From assembly GCA_964211495.1 (NCBI GenBank), contig CAXORL010000002.1:1-64000 (forward strand): DNA of 64,000 nucleotides, written 5' to 3'. Positions 8,235 through 17,060 of the stretch are shown here, piece by piece; positions within the stretch are counted from its first letter, which is position 1, and every line of letters begins with the position of its first letter. The notes beneath the pieces are model-generated. The model did not search any database and was not told where the DNA came from. It was given only the letters and a program-made list of their open reading frames with translations. This stretch comes from Faucicola osloensis_B. GTDB taxonomy: Bacteria; Pseudomonadota; Gammaproteobacteria; Pseudomonadales; Moraxellaceae. The translations under genes and the position numbers were made by a program.

Positions 8235-8513
8235 GAGGTTTTCCTTATCAAATTTGTTGAATAAAATCTAAAAAATCTGCCCTATCATAACTGATTTTGT
8301 CAATTTTTAACAATTAACTAGCTGTTATCACCACAGTTAATCATATAAAATAAATCATTAATTATATAATGATTTAAAATACTGATTAAAATAATTAACT
8401 TTTTAATAACGCTGATTACAGTTTTTTACCTTATTTGTTTGTATAATGAGTAGGCAAATAGGTTATTTAATAAAAAAAGTAGTATAACAATTTACGATAA
8501 TAAGGAGTAGGAC

Positions 8514-9260
8514 ATGGCGTTTAGCGATATGATTGGCAAACAAGTGCCAAGCGTGACTTTTCATACCCAGCAGCAAGGCAAATGGGTGGATGTTACCACG
8601 GATGAATTATTTAAAGGCAAAAAAGTAGTATTATTCGCCTTACCAGGGGCGTTTACGCCAACGTGTTCATCACTGCATTTACCCCGCTATAATGAATTGG
8701 CAACTGAATTTAACAAACTAGGTGTTGATGACATCGTGTGTGTCTCGGTCAACGATACCTTTGTTATGAATGCTTGGGCAAAAGACCAAGACTGTAGCAA
8801 TGTGACTGTGATGCCAGATGGTAACGGTGAGTTTGCCGAAGCGATGGGACGCTTAATTGATGACTCAGCAGTTGGGTTTGGCAAACGTTCATGGCGTTAT
8901 TCGATGCTGGTCGATGATGGTAAAATTGTCAAAATCTTTGATGAACCCCAAGACAGCGGCAGTGATGACCCATACGAAGTATCAGATGCCGATACTATGA
9001 TTAAATATATTGACCCAAACTGGCAAGACAAACCCTCTGTCTCAATTTTTACTAAGCCTGGTTGCCCACATTGTGCCAAAGCCAAAGAAACGTTAACCGA
9101 AAAAGGCTTTGAGTTTGAAGAAATTGTACTTGGTAAAGATGCGAGTATCACCTCAGTGCGAGCCATTACGGGTCGTGAAACTACCCCACAGGTGTTTATC
9201 GGTGGCAAACACATTGGTGGTAATGATGACTTACAAAAATATTTTGCTGATGCAAAATAA
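8514..9260 (+). CDS. Peroxiredoxin-glutaredoxin hybrid protein (Prx5-Grx)
   Basis: Predicted glutathione-dependent peroxidase that reduces H2O2 and alkyl hydroperoxides. Peroxidase and electron-donor domain are fused. Residues 1-165 form a Prx5-type peroxiredoxin with PGAFTPTCSS (peroxidatic Cys51). Residues 173-248 form a glutaredoxin with CPHC (Cys184, Cys187), TTPQVFI and GGNDDL glutathione-binding motifs. Total length of 248 matches hybrids known in Haemophilus, Neisseria and relatives. The start is supported by AAGGAG at 8502. A 279-base leader precedes it. I cannot point to a convincing OxyR site. Monocistronic, ended by the hairpin at 9275. Confidence 0.95.
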   Translation: MAFSDMIGKQVPSVTFHTQQQGKWVDVTTDELFKGKKVVLFALPGAFTPTCSSLHLPRYNELATEFNKLGVDDIVCVSVNDTFVMNAWAKDQDCSNVTVMPDGNGEFAEAMGRLIDDSAVGFGKRSWRYSMLVDDGKIVKIFDEPQDSGSDDPYEVSDADTMIKYIDPNWQDKPSVSIFTKPGCPHCAKAKETLTEKGFEFEEIVLGKDASITSVRAITGRETTPQVFIGGKHIGGNDDLQKYFADAK

Positions 9261-9274
9261 TGTTTAATTAAATA

Positions 9275-9302
9275 AAAAAAGACAGTCTAGGCTGTCTTTT
9301 TT
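9275..9302. terminator. Bidirectional terminator
   Basis: An 11-bp stem (9275-9285 with 9292-9302) with loop TCTAGG and A/T runs on each side separates the convergent Prx-Grx (+) and ABC-F (-) genes. Confidence 0.85.
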
Positions 9303-9307
9303 ATTGG

Positions 9308-11281
9308 CTAGTTAAAATTATTTTCCATCTCTTCAAGCGCCATCATTAAATTCATCACCTGTTCTTCGACTGCTTCAATGTCACTTTTTAATGCCGTCTG
9401 CTCATCGAGCAACGTTAACAAATCGGCTTTTCGGCTATCCTCGTATAAACTACTATCGCCTAACTGTTCTTCAATTTTCGCCAGTTTTTCGCCCAATTTT
9501 TCTAGATGTTTTTCATCGTTTTCGATTTTTTTACGGATGGGCGCGGTGAGTTTACGCTGTTCAGCGGATTTTTTGCGTTGTTCTTCTTTGGATAACGCAT
9601 TGGGTGCGCTAGACGTTTCACGTGAAACATTTGTTTTATGGTCAGCTAATTTTTTGTCTTCGAGCTTTTTATTATCGCTCGCTTGTTTGGCTTGCTGTTT
9701 ACGGGTCTGTGATAACCACTGACTATAATAAGCGATGTCATTGTCAAAAATGTTACATTGCCCGTCATGTACCAAATATAACTCATCGCACACATTGGCT
9801 ATCATTTCTCGGTCATGTGACACCAGAATGACCGCCCCTTCAAATTCTTGCAAAGCCATGCTCAATGCTTGCCGCATCTCCAAATCTAGGTGGTTGGTCG
9901 GCTCGTCTAATACCAAAACATTGGGACGCTGCCATACGATAAGCGCAAGGGTGAGTCTTGCCCGCTCACCGCCAGAGAATAACTTGCTTTTGGTATCAAT
10001 GCGCTCACCGCGAAAGTCAAAACTACCTAAAAATGCCCGTAAATCAGCGTCTGAGGTTTTGCCTGCGAGACGCTGTAGCATCAACATGGGTGATGCTTCG
10101 CCATCGAGGCTATCCATTTGGTGTTGGTTAAAATATCCTAGTACCAAACTATCTGCGGCTTTACGCATCCCAGACAAGATAGGCAACTCACCGACCAAGC
10201 CTTTAATGACCGTTGATTTGCCTGCGCCATTCATCCCTAGTAGACCGATGCGGCTGTCAGGGGTAATTTGTAGGCGAATATTCTCGATAAGTGGTACACC
10301 TTTGTAGCCGACACTGGCATTGTCTAGCACCAATAATGGCGATGTTAATTGCAAAGGGGATTTGAAACGAAACTGAAACGGATTGCCCGCCATGATAGGC
10401 GCTAGCTCGGTCATCCGTTCCAGCTGTTTGACACGGGCTTGCGCTTGTTTGGCTTTGGAGGCTTTGGCTTTAAAGCGGCGGATAAAATCTTCAAGGTGGG
10501 CACGGGTTTCTTGCTGTTTTTCAAACTGTTGCTGCTGCTGGGCTAAGCGCTCACTACGGGTACGCACAAAGGTGCTGTAATTGCCTGTATAAAGGGTCAT
10601 TTGTTGGTTCTCAATGTGCAAGATATTGCTCACCACATTATCCAAAAACGCTTGGTCATGCGAAATCATGAGTAGCGTGCCGTTATAGGCTTTGAGCCAT
10701 TCTTCAAGCCACAAGATCGCATCCAAATCCAAGTGATTGGTCGGTTCATCAAGCAACAATAAATCCGCTCGGCTCATTAAGGTTTTGGCAAGGTTTAGGC
10801 GCATACGCCAGCCCCCTGAAAAACTACTCACAGGTTGGCTTTCTTGGGCGACATTAAACCCAAGTCCTGTCATGATTTGGGAGGCTTTTGCAGGGGTACT
10901 ATAGCCATGGATATCATCAAAGCGCGCGTGCACATGGGCAAGCTCATCTTCTGACAAGGTATCTGGATGGTTAATATTATCTTGCAGCTCAAAGTATTCT
11001 TTGTCACCACTCAACACAAAATCTATCGCCGATTGGTCAGTACTTTCAATCTCTTGCGCCATATGACCGATTTGCCAACTGTTTGGAACCGATAGACTGC
11101 CTGTGTCGAGTGCCAATTCGCCTTCGCCCTTTTTGGTCAATAGCGTCGCAAAAAAACTGGATTTACCTGTACCATTGTTGCCTGTTAACCCGATTTTCCA
11201 ACCTGGATGTATTTGCAAATTAACATCTTTAAATAATACCCGCCCATCACGGCGAATACTGGCATCTTTTAGTTCTATCAT
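9308..11281 (-). CDS. ABC-F family ATPase, YheS-like
   Basis: Soluble ATPase of the ABC-F class, ribosome-associated translation factors with two ABC domains and no membrane segments. Each half has Walker A (GNNGTGKSS and GMNGAGKST), signature (FSGGWRMR and FSGGERAR) and Walker B (LLLLDEPTNHLDLDAI and VLVLDEPTNHLDLEMR). A linker between the two halves and a charged C-terminal coiled-coil (about residues 560-657) follow the YheS layout. Position 11281 (MIELKDAS) matches the family N-terminus better than the in-frame ATG at 11299, so 657 residues are called. A parS-like site lies in frame at 9615-9628, where it encodes VSRET in the variable C-terminal linker. An ARE-type resistance role is not suggested. 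Confidence 0.93.
   Translation of the reverse strand: MIELKDASIRRDGRVLFKDVNLQIHPGWKIGLTGNNGTGKSSFFATLLTKKGEGELALDTGSLSVPNSWQIGHMAQEIESTDQSAIDFVLSGDKEYFELQDNINHPDTLSEDELAHVHARFDDIHGYSTPAKASQIMTGLGFNVAQESQPVSSFSGGWRMRLNLAKTLMSRADLLLLDEPTNHLDLDAILWLEEWLKAYNGTLLMISHDQAFLDNVVSNILHIENQQMTLYTGNYSTFVRTRSERLAQQQQQFEKQQETRAHLEDFIRRFKAKASKAKQAQARVKQLERMTELAPIMAGNPFQFRFKSPLQLTSPLLVLDNASVGYKGVPLIENIRLQITPDSRIGLLGMNGAGKSTVIKGLVGELPILSGMRKAADSLVLGYFNQHQMDSLDGEASPMLMLQRLAGKTSDADLRAFLGSFDFRGERIDTKSKLFSGGERARLTLALIVWQRPNVLVLDEPTNHLDLEMRQALSMALQEFEGAVILVSHDREMIANVCDELYLVHDGQCNIFDNDIAYYSQWLSQTRKQQAKQASDNKKLEDKKLADHKTNVSRETSSAPNALSKEEQRKKSAEQRKLTAPIRKKIENDEKHLEKLGEKLAKIEEQLGDSSLYEDSRKADLLTLLDEQTALKSDIEAVEEQVMNLMMALEEMENNFN
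9615..9628. promoter_or_regulatory. parS-like site 1
   Basis: GTTTCACGTGAAAC, identical to the 14-bp core of the widely conserved chromosomal parS (ParB-binding) consensus. It lies inside the C-terminal linker of the ABC-F gene. Confidence 0.8.
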
Positions 11282-11390
11282 AATCGGCTCAAAACTCAAA
11301 AAATTTGACTAAAATTAAATGGGAAAAATTCTTGATAGTATAAAGCAAGCACCCCATAATAAGAAAAAAGTTTTTATAAGGAATACCCCG

Positions 11391-11747
11391 ATGAGTGATA
11401 CCGTAACTGATAGTATGGTTGATGGCATGACCTTGACCGATAATGCTGCCAAAAAAGTGCGTAACCTACGTGATTCAGAAGGCAATAACGACTTGATGCT
11501 ACGGGTATATGTGACGGGTGGTGGCTGTTCGGGTTTTTCGTATGGTTTTAATTTTGAAGAAAATTTGGGCGATGATGATGCTACCTTTAACAACGCTGAT
11601 GTAGCATTGGTCGTGGATAGTTTGAGCTACCAATATCTACATGGCTCAACCATTGATTATGTGGAAGGATTAGAAGGCTCGCGTTTTACCGTCAACAATC
11701 CAAACGCCACCACGACTTGTGGTTGTGGTTCTTCATTTTCTATCTAG
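11391..11747 (+). CDS. erpA: Iron-sulfur cluster insertion protein ErpA (A-type carrier)
   Basis: A-type carrier that passes Fe-S clusters to apoproteins. The 118-residue protein has the three conserved cysteines: Cys46 in GGGCSGF, and Cys110 and Cys112 in TCGCGSSF. The segment LTDNAAKKV is also typical. The ATG at 11391 follows a ribosome-binding site (TAAGGAAT); the frame is open upstream to 11319, but those codons do not match the family. ErpA rather than IscA is suggested by single-gene context, with no isc genes nearby, but the two are hard to separate by sequence alone. It is divergent from the ABC-F gene. Confidence 0.88.
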   Translation: MSDTVTDSMVDGMTLTDNAAKKVRNLRDSEGNNDLMLRVYVTGGGCSGFSYGFNFEENLGDDDATFNNADVALVVDSLSYQYLHGSTIDYVEGLEGSRFTVNNPNATTTCGCGSSFSI

Positions 11748-12144
11748 CTTTAGTGGCTAATTTTACTGGGTTTCTTTACCTAGTTTATTTGAATGATTAA
11801 AAGGCTTTAGCTTAAATTCTGTCTTAAATATAGTCAGCAACTGTTAAGTTTAGCCTTTTAATTTTCGTTTATCCTGTATTTTTTATCTTTGAGCAAAATC
11901 ATCTACATTTTTTCAGCGTTTATCCGATTTGATTTGTGTCGTTAGCCTTTATCCGTAATAATGATTTTATCAACAGCGTGCTGACACTTAACCGTGTTAT
12001 CATCAAGTACCCTAATATAGGTTGATATTAATTTATTCTTGTTAATTACTTAATGTTAAATGTTTTAATGATTTAAGTTTGTTAGCTAAGCAATTATTAA
12101 TAAGCAATCTTTATTGTTAATTTAATAATACCAAGGAGCTTATC
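11748..12144. other. Intergenic region erpA to Roadblock-like gene
   Basis: 397 AT-rich bases without a gene. AAAAGGCT (11799-11806) can pair with AGCCTTTT (11852-11859), with a further GCTTAA/TTAAGT-type inner stem, followed by a T-rich stretch. This is probably the erpA terminator with a long loop, or a small RNA. TAAGCAAT occurs at 12087 and 12101. I cannot define a promoter with confidence. Confidence 0.4.
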
Positions 12145-12501
12145 ATGGCTAAATTATCTTTAGACTCACTCAATAACATCGACGGTTTCATTGCAGCTGC
12201 ATTGGTTGACAGCGAATCAGGTCTAGCCCTTGCCACAACCGGTAATGGTATCGACCTTGAAGTTGCAGCAGCGGGTAACACTGAAGTAGTACGTGCAAAA
12301 CGTAAAACTTCTAAAGCATTAGGTCTTAACGACAATATCGAAGATATTCTAATCACATTAAGTAAACAATATCACTTAATCCGTCCGCTAGTACGTAACG
12401 AAAACCTATTCTTGTACCTGGTACTTGATCGCCAAAAATCAAACCTAGCTATGGCGCGTCATGAATTAAAGGGGTTTGAGACTGAATTAGATTTCTCTTA
12501 A
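12145..12501 (+). CDS. Small Roadblock/LC7-like protein
   Basis: A 118-residue cytoplasmic protein starting after a strong ribosome-binding site (AAGGAGCT, 12133-12140). The layout resembles Roadblock/LC7 (MglB-like) domains: an N-terminal helix (LDSLNNIDGFIAAALVDSESG), a beta strand LALATTG, a helix rich in Ala/Glu/Val, then ITLSKQYHLIRPL and LFLYLVLDRQKSNLAMARHEL. Such domains often dimerise and regulate small Ras-like GTPases. No MglA-type GTPase is adjacent. It is monocistronic with a ~400-base leader and its own terminator. The fold call is by eye and of moderate certainty; the function is unknown. Confidence 0.75.
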   Translation: MAKLSLDSLNNIDGFIAAALVDSESGLALATTGNGIDLEVAAAGNTEVVRAKRKTSKALGLNDNIEDILITLSKQYHLIRPLVRNENLFLYLVLDRQKSNLAMARHELKGFETELDFS

Positions 12502-12569
12502 TGCTTTTTTGATTAAAAGTTTCAGGTAAAAATTACCACTTAATTAAATAATGGGATAGTTTTTATCAT

Positions 12570-12597
12570 ACCCACGGTATTACTACTGTGGGTTTTT
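12570..12597 (+). terminator. Terminator of the Roadblock-like gene
   Basis: ACCCAC (12570-12575) pairs with GTGGGT (12588-12593), followed by a T run. Confidence 0.7.
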
Positions 12598-12708
12598 CAC
12601 GTTTGGCGATTATTGCAATTGGTAATTTCGTCATCACGATATTTTGATAGTGTTTGTATAAATTTGGTGGCATAATTTCACACAATTAAAAATAATTCTA
12701 GGATAACT

Positions 12709-14274
12709 ATGACCCAAGCGCCTCAAACTTGTACTTCTTTGCAGCTACCTATTTGGCTGACCGCTGAAAACATTCATGGCATGCTACGGGGTATCGAAAA
12801 AGAAGGCTTACGTATGAGCCCTGAGGGATATATCGCCACTACCCCACACCCGGCAAAGCTTGGCTCAAAACTCACTCACCCTTTTATCACTACTGACTAC
12901 GCTGAAAGCTTGTTAGAGCTCATTACTGAGCCAAAACCCACGGTGAAAGAAGCGCTTGATATGCTGCGTGATTTGCATATTGTGGTACAAAATGCTTTGA
13001 CCGATGACGAACTGTTTTGGTCGATGTCGATGCCTTGTATGATTTCAGGCGATGAAGATATTTTGCTGGCCGACTATGGCACCTCAAACTCAGGTAGATT
13101 AAAAACCCTCTATCGTCACGGTCTAGGCATCCGCTATGGTCGCCGTATGCAGACCATTGCAGGACTGCATTATAATTTATCATTTGGTGATAATTTATTC
13201 ACCGCTTGGCAACAGCAGTTAGGTGATACCCAGCCATTAACTGAATTTAAAAATGAAAAATACTTGGGTCTGATTCGTAACTTCAAGCGTCTAAGTGGTA
13301 TGGTGCTGTACTTGGTTGGTGCAAGTCCTGCCGTGTGCGCGTGTTTTTTAAAGGGTCGCGAGCATCCGCTACAGCCAATGAACGCATCAACTTACTATTT
13401 ACCGAACGCTACCTCTCTGCGTATGGGCAAACTGGGTTACCAAAATAGCGTACAAGATGATTTAGATATACGCTACAACAGTCTGGATGAATATGTCGCA
13501 GGTTTGCGTAATGCCATCCATACGCCGCATCCTAATTTTACCGCGTTGGGTCTCGATGACGACAACGGCTATCCCATTCAAATCAATGACCATATTTTAC
13601 AGATTGAGAACGAATACTACAGCCCGATTCGACCCAAACAAATTACCCAACCTGGCGAAAACCCCAGTGATGCGTTAGCTAAGCGCGGTATCGCTTATGT
13701 GGAACTTCGAGCGATTGACTTAGATCCGTACAGTGAAATCGGTATCAGCTTAGATACCGCCTGTTTTATGGAAATTTTGGCGTTGTACTGTCTATTATTG
13801 GATAGTCCTGACTTATTGCCTGATGAAGATGCGCTACTTGCTCAAAACCAAGAAAAAATTGTCAATCAAGGGCGTGAGCCAAACTTAATGATTGATACAA
13901 TAGCGGGTCAAGTTGCGTTTAAAGACTGGCTAGTACAGCATTTACTCGGTATGCGTAAGCTATCAGAACTTATGGACGCCACTTATGGTAGCAATGATTA
14001 CCGCAACGCGTGGCAAGCGATGATGGCAAAAGCGCAAAATCCCGACAATACCCTGTCAGCGCAAGTGTTAGCCGATACCAAACGCTTTGATAGTAGCTGG
14101 CAGTTTGGTAAGTCACTGGCGCAAATGCATGCCAACCGCTTAAGACATCAAGGGTTGGTCCCTGAGCAAATGACTTACTTTGAGCAGCTTGCCAAAGACT
14201 CTGTGCGTGAGCAAGCCGATATTGAGCAGAATGACACACAAGATTTTTATGCATATGTAGGTCAATTTCGCTAG
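12709..14274 (+). CDS. gshA: Glutamate-cysteine ligase
   Basis: ATP-dependent ligase making gamma-glutamylcysteine, the first step of glutathione synthesis. The 521-residue product is the proteobacterial GCS type 1. Diagnostic segments are GIEKEGLRM near the N-terminus, HPFITTDYAESLLELITEP, MPCMI, GLHYNLSF and AYVELRAIDLDP near residue 330. The length is normal (about 520). The ribosome-binding site is weak (TAGGATAACT) but the start fits the family. It makes biological sense with the glutathione-dependent peroxiredoxin-glutaredoxin hybrid at 8.5 kb, though the two are not linked. Confidence 0.96.
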   Translation: MTQAPQTCTSLQLPIWLTAENIHGMLRGIEKEGLRMSPEGYIATTPHPAKLGSKLTHPFITTDYAESLLELITEPKPTVKEALDMLRDLHIVVQNALTDDELFWSMSMPCMISGDEDILLADYGTSNSGRLKTLYRHGLGIRYGRRMQTIAGLHYNLSFGDNLFTAWQQQLGDTQPLTEFKNEKYLGLIRNFKRLSGMVLYLVGASPAVCACFLKGREHPLQPMNASTYYLPNATSLRMGKLGYQNSVQDDLDIRYNSLDEYVAGLRNAIHTPHPNFTALGLDDDNGYPIQINDHILQIENEYYSPIRPKQITQPGENPSDALAKRGIAYVELRAIDLDPYSEIGISLDTACFMEILALYCLLLDSPDLLPDEDALLAQNQEKIVNQGREPNLMIDTIAGQVAFKDWLVQHLLGMRKLSELMDATYGSNDYRNAWQAMMAKAQNPDNTLSAQVLADTKRFDSSWQFGKSLAQMHANRLRHQGLVPEQMTYFEQLAKDSVREQADIEQNDTQDFYAYVGQFR

Positions 14275-14348
14275 TTAGCAAGTGCTAGTAATCAGGTATC
14301 GTTGAACTGATTATTTTGTAGGGTTAAATTTCTAAAATTCTAAGCGCT

Positions 14349-14918
14349 ATGGTTTGGCTTATTTTTTTCACTAAATTGTTTGATGGTTTTTTTATGCGTG
14401 ATGCTTCATTGACCCACAGCTTGTTAAGTTATCGGGGACTGGCAGGACTATTGACGTTAGCCAGCATTATTGGCATGAGTTTCGCCTATTTTTATTTGCA
14501 AGGGGTGGTAAAATTAGACCCTTGTCCGCTGTGTATTTTTCAGCGAGTGGGTTTGATTGTGATGGGGATTTTTGCATTTATCGCCTTTTTGCTCAATCCA
14601 AAACAAGTTTGGGCAAAAATTTTGTTGATGTTTGGCGCGCTGCTTGGCATTTTGTGGTCAATTGCGGTGGCGGTTCGCCATGTATGGATTCAACATCTGC
14701 CACCTGACCAAGTCCCCTCATGTGGTCCTGGGTTAGACTATTGGATGGATACGTTGCCGATTGCCCAAGTGTTGAAAGAAGTGTTTAAAGGTTCTGGCGA
14801 GTGTGCGGTGATTGACTGGACGTTTTTAGGCTTTAGTATCCCAGAATTATCCTTGGGGTTTTTTAGCATTTTATTGGTAATGATTATTTTGGCGATACGT
14901 CAAAGCAATACTCGATAA
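14349..14918 (+). CDS. dsbB: Disulfide bond formation protein DsbB
   Basis: Inner-membrane quinone reductase that reoxidises periplasmic DsbA. The protein has four predicted membrane helices and both catalytic cysteine pairs. Numbered from the first ATG these are Cys59-Cys62 in DPCPLCIFQR, and Cys125 and Cys152 in the second periplasmic loop (PSCGPG and GECAV). An in-frame ATG at 14394 (MRDASLTH) is an equally credible start and would give about 174 residues, closer to the usual DsbB length. dsbA is not in the window. It is ended by the hairpin at 14954. Confidence 0.93.
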   Translation: MVWLIFFTKLFDGFFMRDASLTHSLLSYRGLAGLLTLASIIGMSFAYFYLQGVVKLDPCPLCIFQRVGLIVMGIFAFIAFLLNPKQVWAKILLMFGALLGILWSIAVAVRHVWIQHLPPDQVPSCGPGLDYWMDTLPIAQVLKEVFKGSGECAVIDWTFLGFSIPELSLGFFSILLVMIILAIRQSNTR

Positions 14919-14953
14919 GTCTATCGGTCGTGGTTTAAGTGGTTTAAAACCAT

Positions 14954-14982
14954 AAAAAAGGCGATAATCAATCGCCTTTTTT
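14954..14982. terminator. Bidirectional terminator dsbB / guaA
   Basis: A 12-bp stem (14954-14965 with 14971-14982, loop AATCA) of GGCGAT/ATCGCC flanked by A and T runs lies between two convergent genes. Confidence 0.88.
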
Positions 14983-15003
14983 TTATTAGCTTTTTTAGTC
15001 GCT

Positions 15004-16587
15004 TTATTCCCATTCAATGGTCGCTGGTGGCTTACTTGAGATATCGTAGGTCACACGTGATACTTCTTTGATTTCATTCATGATGCGATTAGACACGGTT
15101 TCAATCAAATCATACGGTAAATGCGCAAAACGCGCTGTCATAAAGTCGATGGTTTCAACCGCCCGTAACGCGATCACCCATGCATAACGGCGACCATCAC
15201 CGACCACGCCCACTGATTTTACCGGTTGGAACACGGCAAACGCTTGTGCGGTTTTATCATACCAACCAGATTTTTCCAATTCTTGCATAAAGATGGCATC
15301 AGCTTGACGCAAAATATCGGCATATTCTTTTTTCACTTCACCCAAGATACGCACGCCTAGACCTGGACCTGGGAAAGGATGACGATAAATCATTTTTTCA
15401 GGTAACCCTAATGTCACGCCGAGCTTACGCACTTCATCTTTAAACAAATCACGTAAGGGTTCAACGAGTTTGAACTGCAAATCGTCTGGCAAGCCACCGA
15501 CATTGTGATGCGACTTGATTACATGCGCTTTGCCTTGGTGACTTTTTGCCGATTCAATGACATCGGGGTAAATGGTACCTTGTGCCAAAAATTGAATGCC
15601 TTTGCCCTCACCCGACAGTTCACGTGCGGTATCTGCAAACACATCGATGAAGGTTTTGCCAATGATTTTACGTTTGGCTTCTGGATCGCTAACGCCGGCT
15701 AATGCGGTCAAAAAACGTTCTTCAGCATCCACGCGAATGACTTTAACGCCCATGTTTTCAGCAAAGATTTGCATCACTTGGTCGCCTTCATGGAGCCGTA
15801 ACAAACCATTATCAACGAACACACAGGTTAGCTGCTCGCCAATCGCTTTGTGAAGCAGTGCGGCTACCACTGAGCTATCTACGCCGCCCGAAAGTCCCAA
15901 CAACACTTGCTCATCACCAATTTGTTCTTTTAATTGCGCCACACGCATCTCAATGATGTTATCCGGTGTCCACGCATTGGCACAGCCACAGATTTGGTGC
16001 ACAAATCGGCTAATCAATGCTTCACCTTGCAGCGTATGGGTCACTTCTGGATGAAACTGTACTCCGTAATAATGCTTGCTCTCATTTGCCATCGCAGCAA
16101 TTGGACAGCTTGGGGTTATCGCGGTCACTTCAAAGCCTGCAGGTAACTCAACAACTTTATCGCCATGACTCATCCAAACGTGTAATTTGTTGGGCTCATC
16201 TTCAATGCCTTTAAAGAAGCTATCTTGAGCGGTTTTTTCGATGATAGCAGCGCCAAACTCTTGGTGACTGCTGGCTTCAATTTTGCCACCAAACCGATCT
16301 GCCATCGCCTGCATACCATAGCAAATGCCTAGTACCGGCACATTGATATCAAATACGGCGTCGTTAATTTTTGGGCTATTTTCTGCATACACGCTCTCTG
16401 GACCGCCCGATAAAACAACCCCTTTTGCACCAAAATCGTGAATGCGCTGTGCGTCGATATCGTATGGGTACATTTCACAAAATACCCCCGCTTCACGCAC
16501 GCGGCGCGCAATTAGTTGACTGTACTGTGAACCATAATCCAATACCAAGATACGGTCTTGTTTGATTGAGTTGTTGGATGTTGACAT
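15004..16587 (-). CDS. guaA: GMP synthase (glutamine-hydrolysing)
   Basis: Converts XMP to GMP using ATP and ammonia from glutamine. The 527-residue protein has a class-I glutamine amidotransferase domain (nucleophile Cys89 in LGICYGMQ, His179 and Glu181 in FHPEVTH). An ATP-pyrophosphatase domain follows, with the PP-loop LSGGVDSS (about 232-239), and then the C-terminal dimerisation domain ending SKPPATIEWE. All catalytic elements are present and the length is standard. guaB is not adjacent. The start ATG is preceded by AAGAGGCTCGT as a ribosome-binding site. Confidence 0.98.
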   Translation of the reverse strand: MSTSNNSIKQDRILVLDYGSQYSQLIARRVREAGVFCEMYPYDIDAQRIHDFGAKGVVLSGGPESVYAENSPKINDAVFDINVPVLGICYGMQAMADRFGGKIEASSHQEFGAAIIEKTAQDSFFKGIEDEPNKLHVWMSHGDKVVELPAGFEVTAITPSCPIAAMANESKHYYGVQFHPEVTHTLQGEALISRFVHQICGCANAWTPDNIIEMRVAQLKEQIGDEQVLLGLSGGVDSSVVAALLHKAIGEQLTCVFVDNGLLRLHEGDQVMQIFAENMGVKVIRVDAEERFLTALAGVSDPEAKRKIIGKTFIDVFADTARELSGEGKGIQFLAQGTIYPDVIESAKSHQGKAHVIKSHHNVGGLPDDLQFKLVEPLRDLFKDEVRKLGVTLGLPEKMIYRHPFPGPGLGVRILGEVKKEYADILRQADAIFMQELEKSGWYDKTAQAFAVFQPVKSVGVVGDGRRYAWVIALRAVETIDFMTARFAHLPYDLIETVSNRIMNEIKEVSRVTYDISSKPPATIEWE

Positions 16588-17060
16588 ACGAGCCTCTTTA
16601 AATTTGGATAAATAGCTTAATTGAACTGATGCTAACAGGTTTCAAAAATTTATGGGTATTGTACCAATTAACGGCTTTTTTTGCTGATTTTTATAGCGTG
16701 AAAAATAGCTACATGAATGTTTTAAGTAAAAATTTTTCCTAGAAAATTTCTATCATAAACAGTCTGTATTTGCGTTTTTTTGTATCCCTTTCACCAATTG
16801 ATTATCTTTGTTACAAAAACATCATCTAAGAGGCTTTAGGTTTACCAAACTCTACGAAAAAATTGCTCATACTACTACAGAGTAGACGTAAAAATTTATT
16901 ATTATGGAAGAGTAATAACTTAAAATGGTTTTACAAAAAAATTGATTTTAATTTAATTTCATGTTTAATCGTTTTTCGACAATAAAAATAATAGCCGTAT
17001 TAAAAATTTTTTAAACACTAGTATGGCTTGGATAAAAAAACTTCAAATGAGGATACAATC
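16588..17060. other. Divergent intergenic region guaA / glycine-zipper gene
   Basis: About 470 AT-rich bases with no credible gene. Promoters for both divergent genes must lie here, but I cannot assign hexamers with confidence. No riboswitch or strong hairpin was recognised. Confidence 0.4.

Noticed and set aside
9735..10307. Long plus-strand open frame opposite the ABC-F gene
   Set aside because: It is the antisense shadow of a well-conserved coding region, with Arg/Ser/Cys-rich low-quality translation and no recognisable domain.
9308..11281. Antibiotic-resistance ABC-F protein
   Set aside because: Both halves and the C-terminal coiled-coil fit the housekeeping YheS group rather than known resistance members.
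15605..15620. Further parS-like site in guaA (TTCACGTGC) and other CACGTG occurrences
   Set aside because: Only the central CACGTG matches; the GTTT/AAAC arms are missing, so it is not counted. Similar partial hits occur at about 54530, 56145 and 59883.
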